Source: Apis mellifera (Eukaryota; Arthropoda; Insecta; Hymenoptera; Apidae). From it: DNA of 64,000 nucleotides. Both the position numbers and the translations under genes were made by a program. Location of the stretch: assembly GCF_003254395.2 (NCBI RefSeq), contig NC_037650.1, forward strand, positions 2,232,001-2,296,000. Reading direction: 5' to 3'. Of this stretch, positions 27,301-42,300 are shown in pieces (position 1 is the stretch's first letter; each line of letters starts with the position of its first letter). The notes beneath the pieces are model-generated. The model saw only the letters and a program-made list of their open reading frames with translations. It was not told the DNA's origin and made no database searches.

Positions 27301-30300
27301 GCTATAGAGAGATCTGCATTATTAGTAATCCTATAGACCGTGTCATTTATTAACTCGTTCACCTCGTTAAAATCGTCCTTAATTATTTCGAACGTAGCAC
27401 ATTTCAAGCCAGATAACAATCTTGTTAAAAATCATTTCATTTAGAAAAATTAAGAATACACAAGGAAAAATAAACGTAAAAAAATTAACATTAAATTTTT
27501 ATTCCCTGAAAAATGAATATATATATAAGATATAATAGTGTATTACTTTCTTTTTCCTTCATATAATAAATTTTATTAATTTTAAATTATAATATCTCTG
27601 AAATTAATAAGATTTTTCCATATAAATAGTTTAGTATTTCTTTTTATAAAATTCCATTTAAAAAATTACAGTTAATTTTCATATAATCTTTACATGTCCA
27701 CAAAAAAACTATTAATACTATTAATGTAATATATTTCCTTACATCAAATAATTTTTGCAAGGAAAAAATTCTTTTTATACATTATATTGTGATATATATT
27801 ATAAAATGTGTTAGGAGAAATAGAAATAGAAATATGAGATCTTTATTCTATTTTTTGATGTGAAAAAACTCAAAATAGTAATAAATAAAAAAATTAAAGA
27901 TTTAAGTAATTCTATATATACACAAATATTATGGATTTTATAAAACTTCTGATTTTTTCATTAAAAAAAAAAACAAAAAACAAAATCGCATTATAATAAA
28001 TTCTAATATTAATATGACAGTGTTACTTTTGAAGAAAATAAGTTACAAATATATATATAATAGTAAGATTTTATTGAAGTAAAAATATAGATCAATTCAA
28101 AATCACAATTAAATAAATGATTTATTTTATTTTAATAATAAACCATATGTAAATTGTGTTTTTAGGACCTGTACAATACAATGATGAGCCTATTATTAAT
28201 CATAATAAATCATATTTCTACAAATTTGTCACTTCAATTCTTTCATAATAAAAAATACGAATACCTTAAATCTTTATTAATATAATTAAAATTACTATTA
28301 TCATAATATTAATTTCTATCTTTTCTGTTTATTTAAAATATAAATTTAAATAAATTTCATCTAGAAACTTTGTATTAGGTGAAACAAAAAATTCCATCAA
28401 ATAAAATAACAACTATTGCTATGAGAAAATCTTTTAATCGTCATAATATTTAATATTTATATTATAATTAAAAAATATATGAATACACTCCAAATACTTT
28501 TTTCTTTAAAATAATTATCGCAAAATAAATTTCGCTTTGACAAGTGTACGTATAGAAACTTTCTGTTACAATCGAACCACGAAATCTGCATTATAAATAA
28601 AATAAAAATAATTATCGACAACAATTATCTTAATGAAGAGTGTTTTAATCGTCATAATATTCAAAATCTTGATATCTCTATCCAATCTCATTCATACACA
28701 TGAGAAATATTTTTCCAGACATTTTCAAACTCTATAATATAAATTGTATCCTCAAATATATTGCCTCGGTCCCTCGATCTAACAAGCTTACATATAAAAT
28801 AAACGAGGGGCACGTTAGCGGTTTCGCTAAGAAACAGAAGATCATAACGGGGGAAGATATCCCCGTCTTCACGATGAACTTGACCGAGTTTCACTGTTCA
28901 CCGGGTAACGGGGCAAGGTATGTAAAGTGGACAGCATTCATCCTTGAACATTGAATCAGCATGTAACATGATTAGGTCATTAACGCCCTAACCAAGTTAG
29001 CATAGTGCGAGGGACTTCGCTCGCCGCCGTTACCCACCGTACGTTCGTATGTTCGTTCATAAAGCCGATACCGTGAAACAACCAAGACGAACGTGCACTT
29101 CTATATCGGGATACCATGCGACTCGTAACAAACGATTCTGATGAATGGGCGACTTTTCGAAAGGCCGATCGCGATTCGAACGATACGATTTTTCGTTCCA
29201 TTTTCCAATGGATCCAATGATAAATGGAGTATGGATCTTTTATAATATCCTGTGAATAAAATGTTGTATATGAATATTATATTATAATCGAGTGTGTTGT
29301 ACAATCAGTCGTGGATTGGATATAAAAATTTAATATTTTTAGTTTTTTGAAAGGTTGTTCTTATTTTTTTAACGAAACTTTTGCGAGCAGAGTATAAATA
29401 AATGTAGCAATTTCTTTTTAACGGGATATCAAAATTAAAGATTTTTTTTTTATATATATATACTTTTTTAAATATAGTCCTTTGCGATGGAGGTAAAATC
29501 GAATTTTTTAAATTGTAAAATATTCAGTTTATAATCGTCTATCAGCCTGTGAGAAAAATATCTAGATGAAATTGTTTCTTTGTTAAAATTGAAGAGAGGC
29601 TAAAAGGTTTCGAGATTGATTTTAATCCCTCGACGATATTTTCTGTAAATGATAAAAAGAAAATTTATTCCATGTGTAATTCGTTTATTTTTGTATATAT
29701 ATACAAAATTTCAATAAAAAACAGAATTTTTCAATAAGATGAATTTTCTTTTATACAAATATTTTTGAGACTGATTGTATATATTTGTTATTTTTGTTTT
29801 TTCAATTGTTTGGATGAATTTATGTAACAACAAATATTTTGAATTAATAATAATTCAATTGCGTTAAATCTACAATTGGCGATGGAAACATTCCAAAGAT
29901 ACTTTATTTTTGCAAATTTGAAATTTATTGTATTTTATTTTTGAAATTAATTGTAAGACCAAATATTACTTGAATAATATAAGCAAAAGGATTGTAGATA
30001 TATAGGTTTTTTTTCTAAGATAAAAGCATGATATTAATTATTAATTTATATTACTTATTATATTATTATTATATTGTATATTACTATTTATATATTACTT
30101 TAATTGTAATTAAATACAAAATAAATGCAGAATGTATAAAAATAAAATTAAAAATTGCATTTTTCAAAGCGATCCATGCAATTCTCTTTTAAACTATTTA
30201 TTTTTGAAAAAAATATTTGTGATACAAATGGAAATTGTTTTGTTTTGAAGAGAATATCTCAATAATCACAAATCTTATCTTAAAAGTTACCCAGATTTCA

Positions 30301-33300
30301 ATTTTTGTTTTTTCTTTTTATGAAATCATATATATTATTTTTATTATGTTTTAAATGAATTAAATATTTCTCGTTTTTTTAAAACAAAACGATTTTAATA
30401 TTCTTAATACTCTTAAATAAAATGTACAACTATTACATGAAAATTTTTATTATAAATTTAATAACTTTTGAATTATTGTTTTTTAATGTCAAAATTTAAT
30501 TTTTTTTGAATATAATAATAGTTTAATATAGTTTAATGCATAATAGTTTAATTATATGTATAGTTAAAACGTTATAATGTTTCTCATTACAAAATCAAAT
30601 AAAATCACAATATTTTTAAGAATTATTGTTTATTTGTTATATTGTTTTAATCGAAGTTCAATAAATTTATTTATATTATTGCCAATTTAATATTTATATT
30701 TAGATAAGAAATTTGCTTCACTTTTTCTTTTTTTATCAATAGTTTAATATTCACAGATCATAATTGGAACTTTTCAAATTATTTCTCATCATTTCTTATT
30801 TTTTTAATTATTTATAATAGGAAATTAAATTATTCCTTTTATTAATTTAAATCGTTTATTAAAAAATCAAAATATTAATTAATGCAATTGACACTTTGCA
30901 TTATTTACAAAAGATATTATGAAGAAATATTTGTACATTTTGTTTTTTACATTTTAAATTTTATGATTTGTATGATATATATAAATATTTTTTATAAAAA
31001 CAATTAAAATAAACTTCAATTATATAATAAAATTATTTTATTAAAATCGTAAATATAATTTTTTGTTCTTCAATTTTCTTATTATTTTTATCTAAAAATT
31101 AACAAATAAATTGATTGTTCGAAATTATTCAATGAAAAATATTAAAAATTTCAACTAATTTTGTATTTGATGAATCAGAGTTTAAGAATAGAAAATTATT
31201 TTAAAAACATCATCGTCTTTATTGTTTTTTAAAAAAACAATTAAAAGATTCTATAAATATTTCTATATTTATTATATCTACTATAATTATATAATTAATA
31301 TATCTACTATAATTATATAATTAAGCAATCAAACATAGATTGAAGAGAAGCCAATGAAACAATTTCATAAAAATCGCAAAACATAAAAATCATTAATAGT
31401 GAATAAATAATGAATCATAATGGTTACAATTTCATTGTTAATTTCATGTCAATATTTTGAGCTTTTTCACATCAAAAAATAGAATAATGGATATCCATTT
31501 AAATAAGGAAAGAAAAGAATCTAGAAAAAGATATAGAAAGAGGGATCTGTTTTTAAATTTTTTAATTTCCTCTATGAATACAGATCTATAATGCTTAGAA
31601 TGATAAAAACTAATTGAATCTGATTTCTTTTTAATTCCAGGCGCGGAAGGAGCGTTTAAGAAACTAAAACCTGACCCCTGTGCTTCGAGTCCTCACATAG
31701 GTCATACGCCAACCACCGCCAGTTGTCCAACACCTGCTCGACGACGGCACAGGACTACATTTACGCAGGTTTGTTCTTAAAAGTATTAAAAATAATTTCA
31801 TAATCTTTGAGTTACAATCCTTAAAATTTTTTAACATTTTCCATCTTTTTTTTTCTAATTTTCCGATAAAATCGAAACTTTACAACACAATTTTAATTTT
31901 TATACCAACTCTCGTGTTTGTTTTACTCATCGATTTTTCAAAAATATATCTATACTATACAGAATATAACCCATATATAATATAATTATTTCAAAAATAA
32001 TGGTTGATAATAATTTGATGTGTATTTATAAATTTCGATGTCAACAGTCGAATTATTCTGAATTAGAATTCAGGAAAAAGATAATACATTTAAATATTCA
32101 GCAAATAATTTACATGTATATTTTTTATTCATTATAATATAAAAAATGTTAATATATTTGCGAGATATCTTTGAAGTTGAATTGATTTTAAAAGAGAAAA
32201 TAAACACAAAAATTGATATATAAAAATATTCGTTAAGTTTTAAAGTTATATCGCACGAGTAAAATTGAAAATTTTCTGATTCTAAAATTTTCATCTAAAA
32301 ATCATGATCATTTTTCACGGAAATGAATGATTCTTGAAATAAATTATAAAAATAATTCAAAAATTTTAATAAATATATTATTCTCCGTGAAAACATATGA
32401 TGATCGATCGATGTACACAGTAGCAAACGAAAGTATAAGTTTATTTATCACAGAATAACATTTTCAAAAGAGGACTAAACGATGAATTTGAATTTTTTTG
32501 AATAAAAATGACGAATAAAAAAATTGTTGAAAAAGTTGCAACTAATCGAAATCATAAAAAAAAGTAAAGATTCTTTTTTGAAATCAACTGATGCAAAAAC
32601 AGGAGAAAAACTGCGATTATCATTATTTTTAATTGTTCGATTAACTCATAGTTAATCGATCTCGATGATATAACCAACAAAATATATTTTTTAAATTTTT
32701 TATTATAAGTTCAGATGAAAAATTTATAAAAAGCGATCTTTATCTACTTTTATTTTCTTCGTGATTCAATTACAAATTACAAAATTTTTTTTCTAATATT
32801 GATTAATTTTTCAAAAAAATTCAAAATTCAAATTCGTTTTATCCAATCTCAAGAAAGTTATTCCATTTTAAAAAATAAATTTATATTTTTGTTATAGATA
32901 AACAATTTCGATAATTCGTTATTTATTTCTAATATTTAATAAATTTCAACATTATGAGTTTAATCATTATTAATTTGATTATTTGATTAATTTTTTTTTC
33001 TGTCTATATTTGAAACATTTCAAAAATCATTCATTTCCATAAAAAATAATCATGATATTCGAATTCAATCAAATCCAAAAATATCCCGAAATGACAAATT
33101 TGAACCAAAAATTTTCTTGAACGAATTTTTTTACTATATATAGTAATTAGTATAGTATTTTACTATATATAGTATATTCTTTACAAGATGATTGAAATTC
33201 GCGCGAGACGAAGCGAAATAGAGAACTCTGTCTTCGTTACACAGCTATCACATTGTATTCTGTGCCTCTTTTTATCTAACAAACTTAAATTGCTTGAAAA

Positions 33301-36300
33301 TTTTCTACTTATTTTGATCGATCCTTCAAATATATTCCACGAATATATTAACATTTTGTATTTCGAATTTTTAAAGATCTAATTATTATTTTTATAGAAA
33401 TTCTCGAGATATAACAAATGTAACAACACTCATAATTTCTGGTACAATTATTTCTAAAACTATTTAAATAACAATGATCATGCTCATAAATAATTTAGAA
33501 TTAATCGTCATGCATCGATAGAAATCTGCCAAGAAATTTTTACGTTACAACAATTACTACTTTCTCTCGTGATAATAATTTTGCACAAATTCATATCGTT
33601 TGAGTTAGAAAAAGAAAAAAGAAATCTTGGCTTAAATATGGTACATTTTCTCCAACCAATTATCGTTACGATTCTGATATATATAGATGGATAGTACTAT
33701 ATAGATAGAGGGATTATTTACGGATAAACTCGTTGCACACTTTTTCGATTACCTCGATACGAGTTCTTTCGCTATAGCGGCCAAATTTCCTGCCGGATAG
33801 TTCAGATCGGCTTTACTACGGCCCTCCCAATTGTTTCGCAGGAGCAGCTGGCAGAATTGGAATCGGCATTCGCAAAATCTCATTATCCAGACATATACTG
33901 CAGGGAGGAATTGGCAAGGTCCACCAAATTGAACGAAGCTAGAATTCAGGTGAGTATCGTGCTTTTTCTAGCTCAAGAAATAGGAAATATGAGAAGTTGT
34001 TTCGTCTATCTTCTTCTAATGTATTATTAACCTTTTGAGGATGGGTATTCTTTCAACTCTGATTTTTTGACAGGTACGGAGGATATTTTTCATAAAGAAG
34101 TAGATATAAATATTTGGAATAAAAAAAGAAACATTTTAAAATCATACAAAACAATTGTGTAACATTAAAATTTAATTTCATTCAACTTGTAGTAATTGTA
34201 ACATTTGTTTAACATTTGGGGAACAATATATAGCTATAATATGCTATAATGCCGAAATATTATTATAATATTATTGAATTTATTATCATAGTTGATAGAA
34301 ATATAAATAATATATATTTAACGCATCTAGTCTTTTTGCATAATAAATTAAATAATGACGAAATTTAACATTACAAAGATAGTTTGATATGATAGTTTAC
34401 TGTAATAATAATCTTGTATTCGATTGATTCTATCATTAACGTTCACTTTTGCTTTGAATATTTTTGCAAAGTTCATTGTTTATTCTTTTTATCGCGAAAA
34501 AAAAGAATATATCTGTATTGAATAAATACAATTTATGTTTCTATCAATTGTAAATATAATACGATGATTATACACATTAAGGAAAAATTATCAATCAATC
34601 TAATTTTTCAATAGATACTTGCGAAAATGAATGGCCTAATAATTTTATATATCTCTTTCAAAAATGTTTCGAAGCAACTTGTCTTAGGAAAGATACAAAT
34701 TACTAATTGGAAAAAAATTTTGTTTGAATATACTCTTCGTTATTTTTCAAATAAAATTTTCATCAAGTTTTTACATGGTGTTTTCTCTAAAACTTTACGT
34801 ATAGATATATTCTATCTTTTTGGCCATGAGTCATGCAATAATTGAATAAAAGACGCATGTAGGGTGACAAAATGAAATTACGCGCGCAAATGTCGATCCA
34901 AGATACCCTCGAGTCTTTCGAGGGTTGGAGAGTCGATCAATGGAAATGGAGGCGTTTCGAATAAACTTTCTGATATTCACAGTAAAGTGGCAAAATATAA
35001 AAATTATCCATATCGATGAAAGATGATAAGCATTGTTTGTTTGTTTAATATCTTTGAAGAAAAATTTCCATTTTACGAATATAATAATTAGGAAGGAATC
35101 CACAAGAGATGTTATTTCTTTTTATTCCTCTTAATATTTTAGCAAAGAAGGATTACAGATTATAAATATTTCTGTGATCAGATCAGGTAAACTTGATGTA
35201 TCATTTCTTAAAATTGAAAATTCAAAATTCAAAATTGAGATGTGTTTTCTTGTATCTTCAATGGCGGGCATATAAATAGAAAACATTTTTTGTTCGATTC
35301 AATTAATTGTAAAGTAATTGGTATATTATTGAAAATTTTATTTCTGTTTATTTATTTGTGTAATATAGGAAAAATGCATTATACATTTGTAAATTTAGAA
35401 TTTTTAAAAATTCTTTTATTCAGGATTATTCTTACTATATTCTTATATAAGTAAATAAGATAGATAAGATTATAAAAATAACAAAGTTTAAAAAAGACAT
35501 TGTATTTTAACTATAACTAAATAAATTAAAAAATTTTTGTATAAAAAAGCACAATATCCCACAATATCTCTATTTTTGTTATTACCAATAGAATCAATTG
35601 TTGAGAATTTGAGGAAAAGAAATGTTGTATTAGCAAAAATATTTATATATTAAAAATATTAAATAAGGAATATTAGTAATTTTGTTTTTCTATTTTTTTT
35701 TCAAAATAATTGAAGCAAATTAATAGAAAAAAAAATTAGATCTTGATGATTTCGATATATTTTAAAAAATATTAAATATGCAATTTATTACTTATTTTTG
35801 TTACTATATAACGAATTTTAAAGGTATCTTTTTAGTCAACATTAAATTTTATAATTAAATAAATTCATTTTAATTATTTTAAATAATAAAATATTATAAT
35901 TTTCAACAATTATTTTTGTTAAATTAGTTATCAATTAACTTTTCTCGTGAGACAAAATAAACGTGAAGAAAGACAAATTTATTTAATATTTCATGAAAAA
36001 TAATAAAATATTTATTTTTTATTTCTTTTTGCTAAAAATAGTTCTTTTAATAACAACAAACATTTATATTGTTTCTAACTAATATCATCTGTTTATTACA
36101 ATGATTACTATATTTATTCAATAATAAAATTATTTCAGAAATTTTCAATTTAGAAAAGCAACAATTAATCCTTTAAATTTATTTTTATAACTTTACTTCA
36201 AATTCGATTGAAATACATTACTTATCAAATATTCCTATTTAATTTAATTTTCCAAATATTTGCATTATTCAAAATTATTCAATTGACTAAACGAACATAA

Positions 36301-39300
36301 CCTCAATTAAAATTTATCAACTTAATATCTTTATCTAAAATGATTATTTTTATTAAATTGTTACTCGAAGTAAATTCGAAAAAAATCTAAAATGACTACA
36401 TTAAGAATTTTTTTCGAAGCAACTCAAAAAATGAGTCCATTCGATATGAACCGTACGAATCGTCTGTGGAAGTGAAACATAAACACGCAATAGATTCGAG
36501 GTGGTGCGGTTTTTGACAACGTTAAAGAATGGAGAGGATGAAGGGGTACAGGCAACAGTTAGGATCCAACCGTTGCAGAATCACTCGGGGGTGGACCCGG
36601 AATCCTGAGCGGTACATATTAAAACAGCCAGTGCGTTTCGCTCTTTTGATATATAATGCAGGACGGTGTTGTTCGAGTTAAAAGCCCAGGAACCGCGGTG
36701 ACTTAACCCTGTTAAACTGCGATGCCAAGTAAAACGCGGTTTGCTTTGCTTTTACTCGTTGGTTATAATCCATGCACAAAGTGTCCGGCCAGGAAATGGC
36801 TTCACCAATGCGGCCGAGACTTTCGAACGCGTTCGCGTTTCCAACCCTCAAATGGCACAAGTAGTCCAGCGCCAGTCTTCAATGTCGTTTCCAGTCATTA
36901 ACTTTTGAAACGTCGAACCCCGCGTTGCGACTAATTTCTTGCCTCTTCCTATCGAAATGTTTTTCCGCTCCCGAGAAATTCTCGTTATTCGCGGTTGAAT
37001 AAGAGAAAAGGAATGAATCATTCGAAACGAGATTTACGTGCACGGTAATGATTTATTGGAAAATTTACGTAATCTAAAAATCCTGCTTTGATGATAAAAA
37101 TTTGTTATCGAGAATCGTGACAAATATGATGAGAAAATTTAGATAACTCTTCGATATAATTTAATAAACTTATACACTCGTTATATGTAATAATATATTT
37201 TCGTATTATTTAGTTTCTCTTGACATTTCTTTAATTTGTGTCAGTTCTAATTTTCCATTTCTTTAAGGAACTATGAAAGAATTATATCTGTGATATCAGA
37301 GATTGGCTACCATTGGCGAACAAATGGCACAACATGTACAAATGTACATGTACATTTACGTTAATTATATACTTGTACTACTTGAAATGATACATTGCAA
37401 TTATCTCCTATGTTGTTCATTTTTGAAAAGATGTTTCAAATTGAAAATTGTTGTTGTTTTGAGAAGAAAATAATACTGTCTTTGTGATCTGTCACAATCT
37501 AAGTGGATGTGCTTTTCAGATTTCAAATTTTTGTTTTTTATTTAGACGTGAGTTTGAATACGTGGAGTAATTGTTTTTTCGTACTTTGAATAGAATTTTA
37601 TATTTTTTATAGTATAAAAGAATATTAAAAAGTTTTTGTAATTTTTGTAATTCAAATTTTAATCTATTTCACGCCATTATAGAATTTAAAAACGGCTTGA
37701 AAGAATCTTTTTAAAATCATCTCTTAAAAATCAAAAAATTTGTATAAATTGAAAGTATAAATTGAAGTTTGTGTTAAAAAGAGATTATGAAAATCTTAAA
37801 TAATTGACAAAATTTAATCTTAAATTTTTATAAATTTCATAAGAATTAGATTAAAATTAAATGTTTAGATGGTAGAATTTCAAATTAAAAAAAAAACCAT
37901 GAAACTGTACATTTTTTTTAACAAACAAATAATTATTAATAATTATCATATCATCTTATTTATAACAATTAACAAATAATTATTAACACATTACTATTAA
38001 TCTATTTTATAAATTTTATAAAATAATATGTATTTACAAAAAAACGCACAAAATATATCTCGAAAATTAAATTATTAGATATATTGAAACGAAACGTCTG
38101 TTTCACTCTTTTCAATCGTAAAAATTCTTTTACGAAAGACGTAAAACGTTGAACAAAGATCCACAATCTATCGAATAATATTAAAAGATCTCCCTGTTTT
38201 CTCTTTTATCGATAATATCCCACGCCACGGAATTCTCTTTAAAAGCTCCCGCGCCAGCTACGGCATTTTGTATTTCGAAAGATGGCGACACGCGGACACA
38301 CAGGGTACTGTGTGGATGAAAGAGAAATAGGTAGGGAACGGCGGCGGTGGCAAAGTTGAGATGAGTTGGGGTGGCGAAGGGTGGTGGGGGAGGGTGGCGC
38401 TGTACCGGAGGCTGCCATTATATCTGAGCCGCCATTTTAAATTGAATTTTCTCCACCCTAGATAGATCTGAAACGTCTCGAACCTTGCCGAGGTTCTTCC
38501 TCCTCCTCGTTGCGCGACGCCGAGGGGGGTAAGAAGATGAGGAAAAGTAAGAGGGAAACCCCCGTGCCTAACTCCCTCCCCCTCCACCAACCCTCCCCTC
38601 TCCCTATCTATGGCTCTCCATATCCCTATCTTTTTCTTATCTCTCCAACCCCTGTTTAGCGATGGATATCTCACACACACACACACACACACACTTTCGC
38701 TATCCTCACTGACACCAGAATTTCCCCTAACGAGGAACAAACTAAAACACGCGGGAATGTAAGTAGGGAAGTTGATTGCAATTTCAATGCCGTTTTGAAT
38801 TCGTCGAGGAAGGCGAATGGTTGATTCGGAATGGAATACGATCCTTCGTGGGCATTGTTCGATTTCAATCGAATTATTTCTCGATGAATGATAACCGATC
38901 AGAAAACATGGGATAATAATAAATTAGGATTACTCGCACGTTTTTTTTTTCTTTGGTTTCTCTTTAATGAAATTTATTTAAAGGATCTGAATTACTAGAT
39001 TTGAATTACAAATTGAAAATGAATAATTAATCATAATAATATTTCATGTAGATTAATTAAATTTGTTGATTGATATTTTACTATTTTTTATCACAAGTGC
39101 TTTATATATGGGTATGAGAATGAAATTCTTGTGTGTGATGGCGATTATTTATATTAAGATTATATCAGTTATGTATGATAAGTGATTGAAAAAAAATTCT
39201 GTATTTGATAAAATAGAAGAGAAAGTAAAAAAATGTACAGAGGAATTTTGTATGTAAGGATTATAATTAAAGCAAAGAAATGAAATTGATAAAATTGATA

Positions 39301-42300
39301 AAAAACTTAATAAAATGTACTAATTAGTAAAAATTGTTATCAAATATAGTTCAGACTTTTAAATTTTACTTAAAAATATTGAACATTGAGAATAATCTTA
39401 ATTTCTTAAACAGAAATTGTAATGATTATTCTTTAATGCAAGCTTTTCTTATCAAATTTTATTATACATAATAATATTCAATATTTATTAACGTGTGGCC
39501 TAAAAATTAATTCAAAATATTAAAATTAACAAATTAATTTAAATTAATTTTACAATAAATATCTGTCTTATAGAAGAATTATTTTATTTTCTTAATTATC
39601 TTAAAAATAATAATTAAAGCTGAAATAATTAAATTCTATCGGATCTCACTTTATTAATTTTATTAATTATAGAAAATTTTCTTTAAATTTAGAAAATCTT
39701 TTTTTGATTTATTCTTATAGCTTAGAATTTTCAGAGTCAAGAGTCTTTCTATTAGAAAGAAATATCAAAATTAAGATTAATGATAGACTAACTAGAATAA
39801 AGTATTTTATTTGTGATTTATGTAATATTCTACTATTAATTCCGTATTTTTTTAAAAATAAAATTATTATTTATTTATAACAAACCATCATATTACTTTT
39901 ATTTCTTGAAATATTCGCCATTACTTTCGTGACTTTGTTACATCTTTCAAATAATTTTAATAAATACAAAATAAATATGATAATTGTGAAATAATAAACT
40001 CGAAGTGCTTTTTTTTACACTTTTTCTGATATTTGAAAGCATATAACTAAATAATATCGAAATATATGAATAAAAGTTATATAATAAAAACACATGAAGT
40101 TAGGAGAATAGATTTAAGAAGAATTTTTTAGGTCAAAGAAAAATTTGATTTTAATTTATATTTATATTGTATTTAATATTTCGTCGTCATTTTTGTTTCA
40201 ACAAAAAAATTTACTTGTAATAAATCAATTATGAAGTTCTTTTCTAAAAATTGTTTCTAAACTTTTGAATAGTACATTTAACTTAATTTTAAATGGAATA
40301 ATAGTTTCTTTACGTACAATTTTAATTTATAATCAAACTGTTAATTCCATGATTCATAAATAATTAAATTTATGAGCAAAATCTAATTTTCGTTATCTTT
40401 TTATAATCAAACGTAAGTAATTTAAAAAGGGGAAAATTCAAAAATTAAATTTCATAATTTTTGAATTTTGTTAATATTACGTTACGTTCTACTTTTTCCA
40501 AAATTCGTTGAAGCAATTTTAACAAACGGCGATGATAACATCTATGATAATGATAATAATAAAAAAAAGGGGAGCATCGTGGTAAGAGAATAATTCTCGA
40601 ATCACCGCACAAGAAATCCTATTACGTCGAGGAAAAAGAAAGGTGAATCCGAGCCCCAATATTGAGTTAGCTAAGTTTTCATTCGACCTTTTTACTTCGA
40701 TTCGACTTCCGATCGAAGCCTACCTAGTGGGCGTTTTACGAGAAAATTGACATCCAATGTAAGAGGAAATAAGAAAAACTGAGAGACGAAATAAAAATTG
40801 TCTGCGCGTATTCTTCGTTTTTCGTTTTTTATATGTATTAATACGATTTTCGCATTGATGCATTTGATAAACAAATAAAATTTATTATTATGAAATGATA
40901 ATATTATACAGAGCGTTCTAAAAATATAGGTTAATCGAAGATTTTTCAGATAATTTCAAACAACTTTCTTTCAAAAATTTTAAACGAGTTATTAACAAAA
41001 AAATATTGATCAATCATAGAATCCATAAAGTTCGCCGTCGGTCGAATAAATAAATTTAACATTATGCATTGAAACAAAATATATTGAATATTTGTTGGAC
41101 AAAATTATATCGAATTATATTTTATTCACAAATAATAAATAAATTTGTTTATTATCTAAAGTATTCAATATGTATTATTTTCAAAATTTAAAAAATTTTA
41201 TGTATACTATGTTATAAAAAAAAATCTTACATTATTTTATGAAAAAATATAAAATAATAATTTTTTTATTACTTTTTATTCTAAAAATTTTAATTTACTC
41301 ATGAATAAATACGTAAAATACATTCTAGAATTAATACATAGATTTGTGTACTCTTTGAAATAATTTTCTTCCTTAATCTTTTCAAGATGACATATTTGTC
41401 CAATAATAACTAATATATTCTAATATTAAGATAATAACAATAATTATTAATATATTATTGCAAAATTGACTTTCATTCTCTTTAATTTATTTATGTAAAG
41501 TAAATTATCTTTAATAATAGTTGTCATTAGAAGTAGTCATATAAATGCAACTTTCTTGTAAATATTAATATAGTAAATATTAATTATTTATTTCCTATAT
41601 TGTAAACATTTTTTAATAAACATTTTGATAATATTCCTTATAATTTACCTATAATTACTTTCGATATTAACTGATGATTACAATCATTTTTAATCAGCTG
41701 TTCAATCTCAATCATAAATTTTCACTATTAAAATGCTAAATAGCGATTGTTAAAAAAGAATAAAAATTAGAAAAAAAGAAGTATACATATGGGATACAAG
41801 AAATGTTTATATTGCAATTTTAAATCACAAAGATATTGAAACGTGATTTTTTTTTTGCTTTTATTAATTAAAATTTTTTATCGTATCTTAAAAATTTATA
41901 ACACTTTGGTGAATTATTTAACACATTACTTTTGACTTCACTTGTAACTTTTTACCCTACTTTTATCCTATTAGAATTTGTTTTCGAAGAATATTGAATT
42001 AGTTAGTTTGTAGTTTAATTTCAAGTTTGGATTAAAAGTTAGTATATACATATAATCAATAAATTCCCCAGATTTAATATCTCTAGATTATTTTTATATA
42101 TAAAATTATAACATTAAATTTATAATGAGATACTTGATATAAAAATATAGAATATATCTGAAAAACTTTATATGAAAATATTAGATATTCAGGAACGTTT
42201 TTTCTAATTAAAAAATTAAAGAGATATAATAATACAATTCCATATAAAAAATTATACATAAATAAAATAAAGGACTTTTCTAATTATATGATATTTAAGA

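Larger units (their letters stand above)
18353..31640 (+). other. Intron 1 (13.3 kb)
   Basis: The donor is GTGAGT at 18353 and the acceptor TTCCAG ends at 31640, splitting a Gly codon. Most is AT-rich sequence with poly-A/T runs and no coding exon I can support. It contains a diverged tandem repeat array (18.51-19.42 kb) and GC-richer islands at 22.60-22.96, 24.74-25.29, 27.11-27.42 and 28.77-29.21 kb. Stretches 19.42-22.60, 22.96-24.74, 25.29-27.11, 27.42-28.77 and 29.21-31.64 kb show nothing else beyond short repeats. Confidence 0.9.

Noticed and set aside
28700..28954. 84-codon frame ending near a donor-like GTATGT
   Set aside because: The first half is AT-rich and non-coding in character, there is an overlapping minus-strand frame, and no matching partner exon exists.
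38258..38868. Minus-strand frames of 160 and 65 codons
   Set aside because: They include translated CA repeats and G-rich tracts and show no domain.
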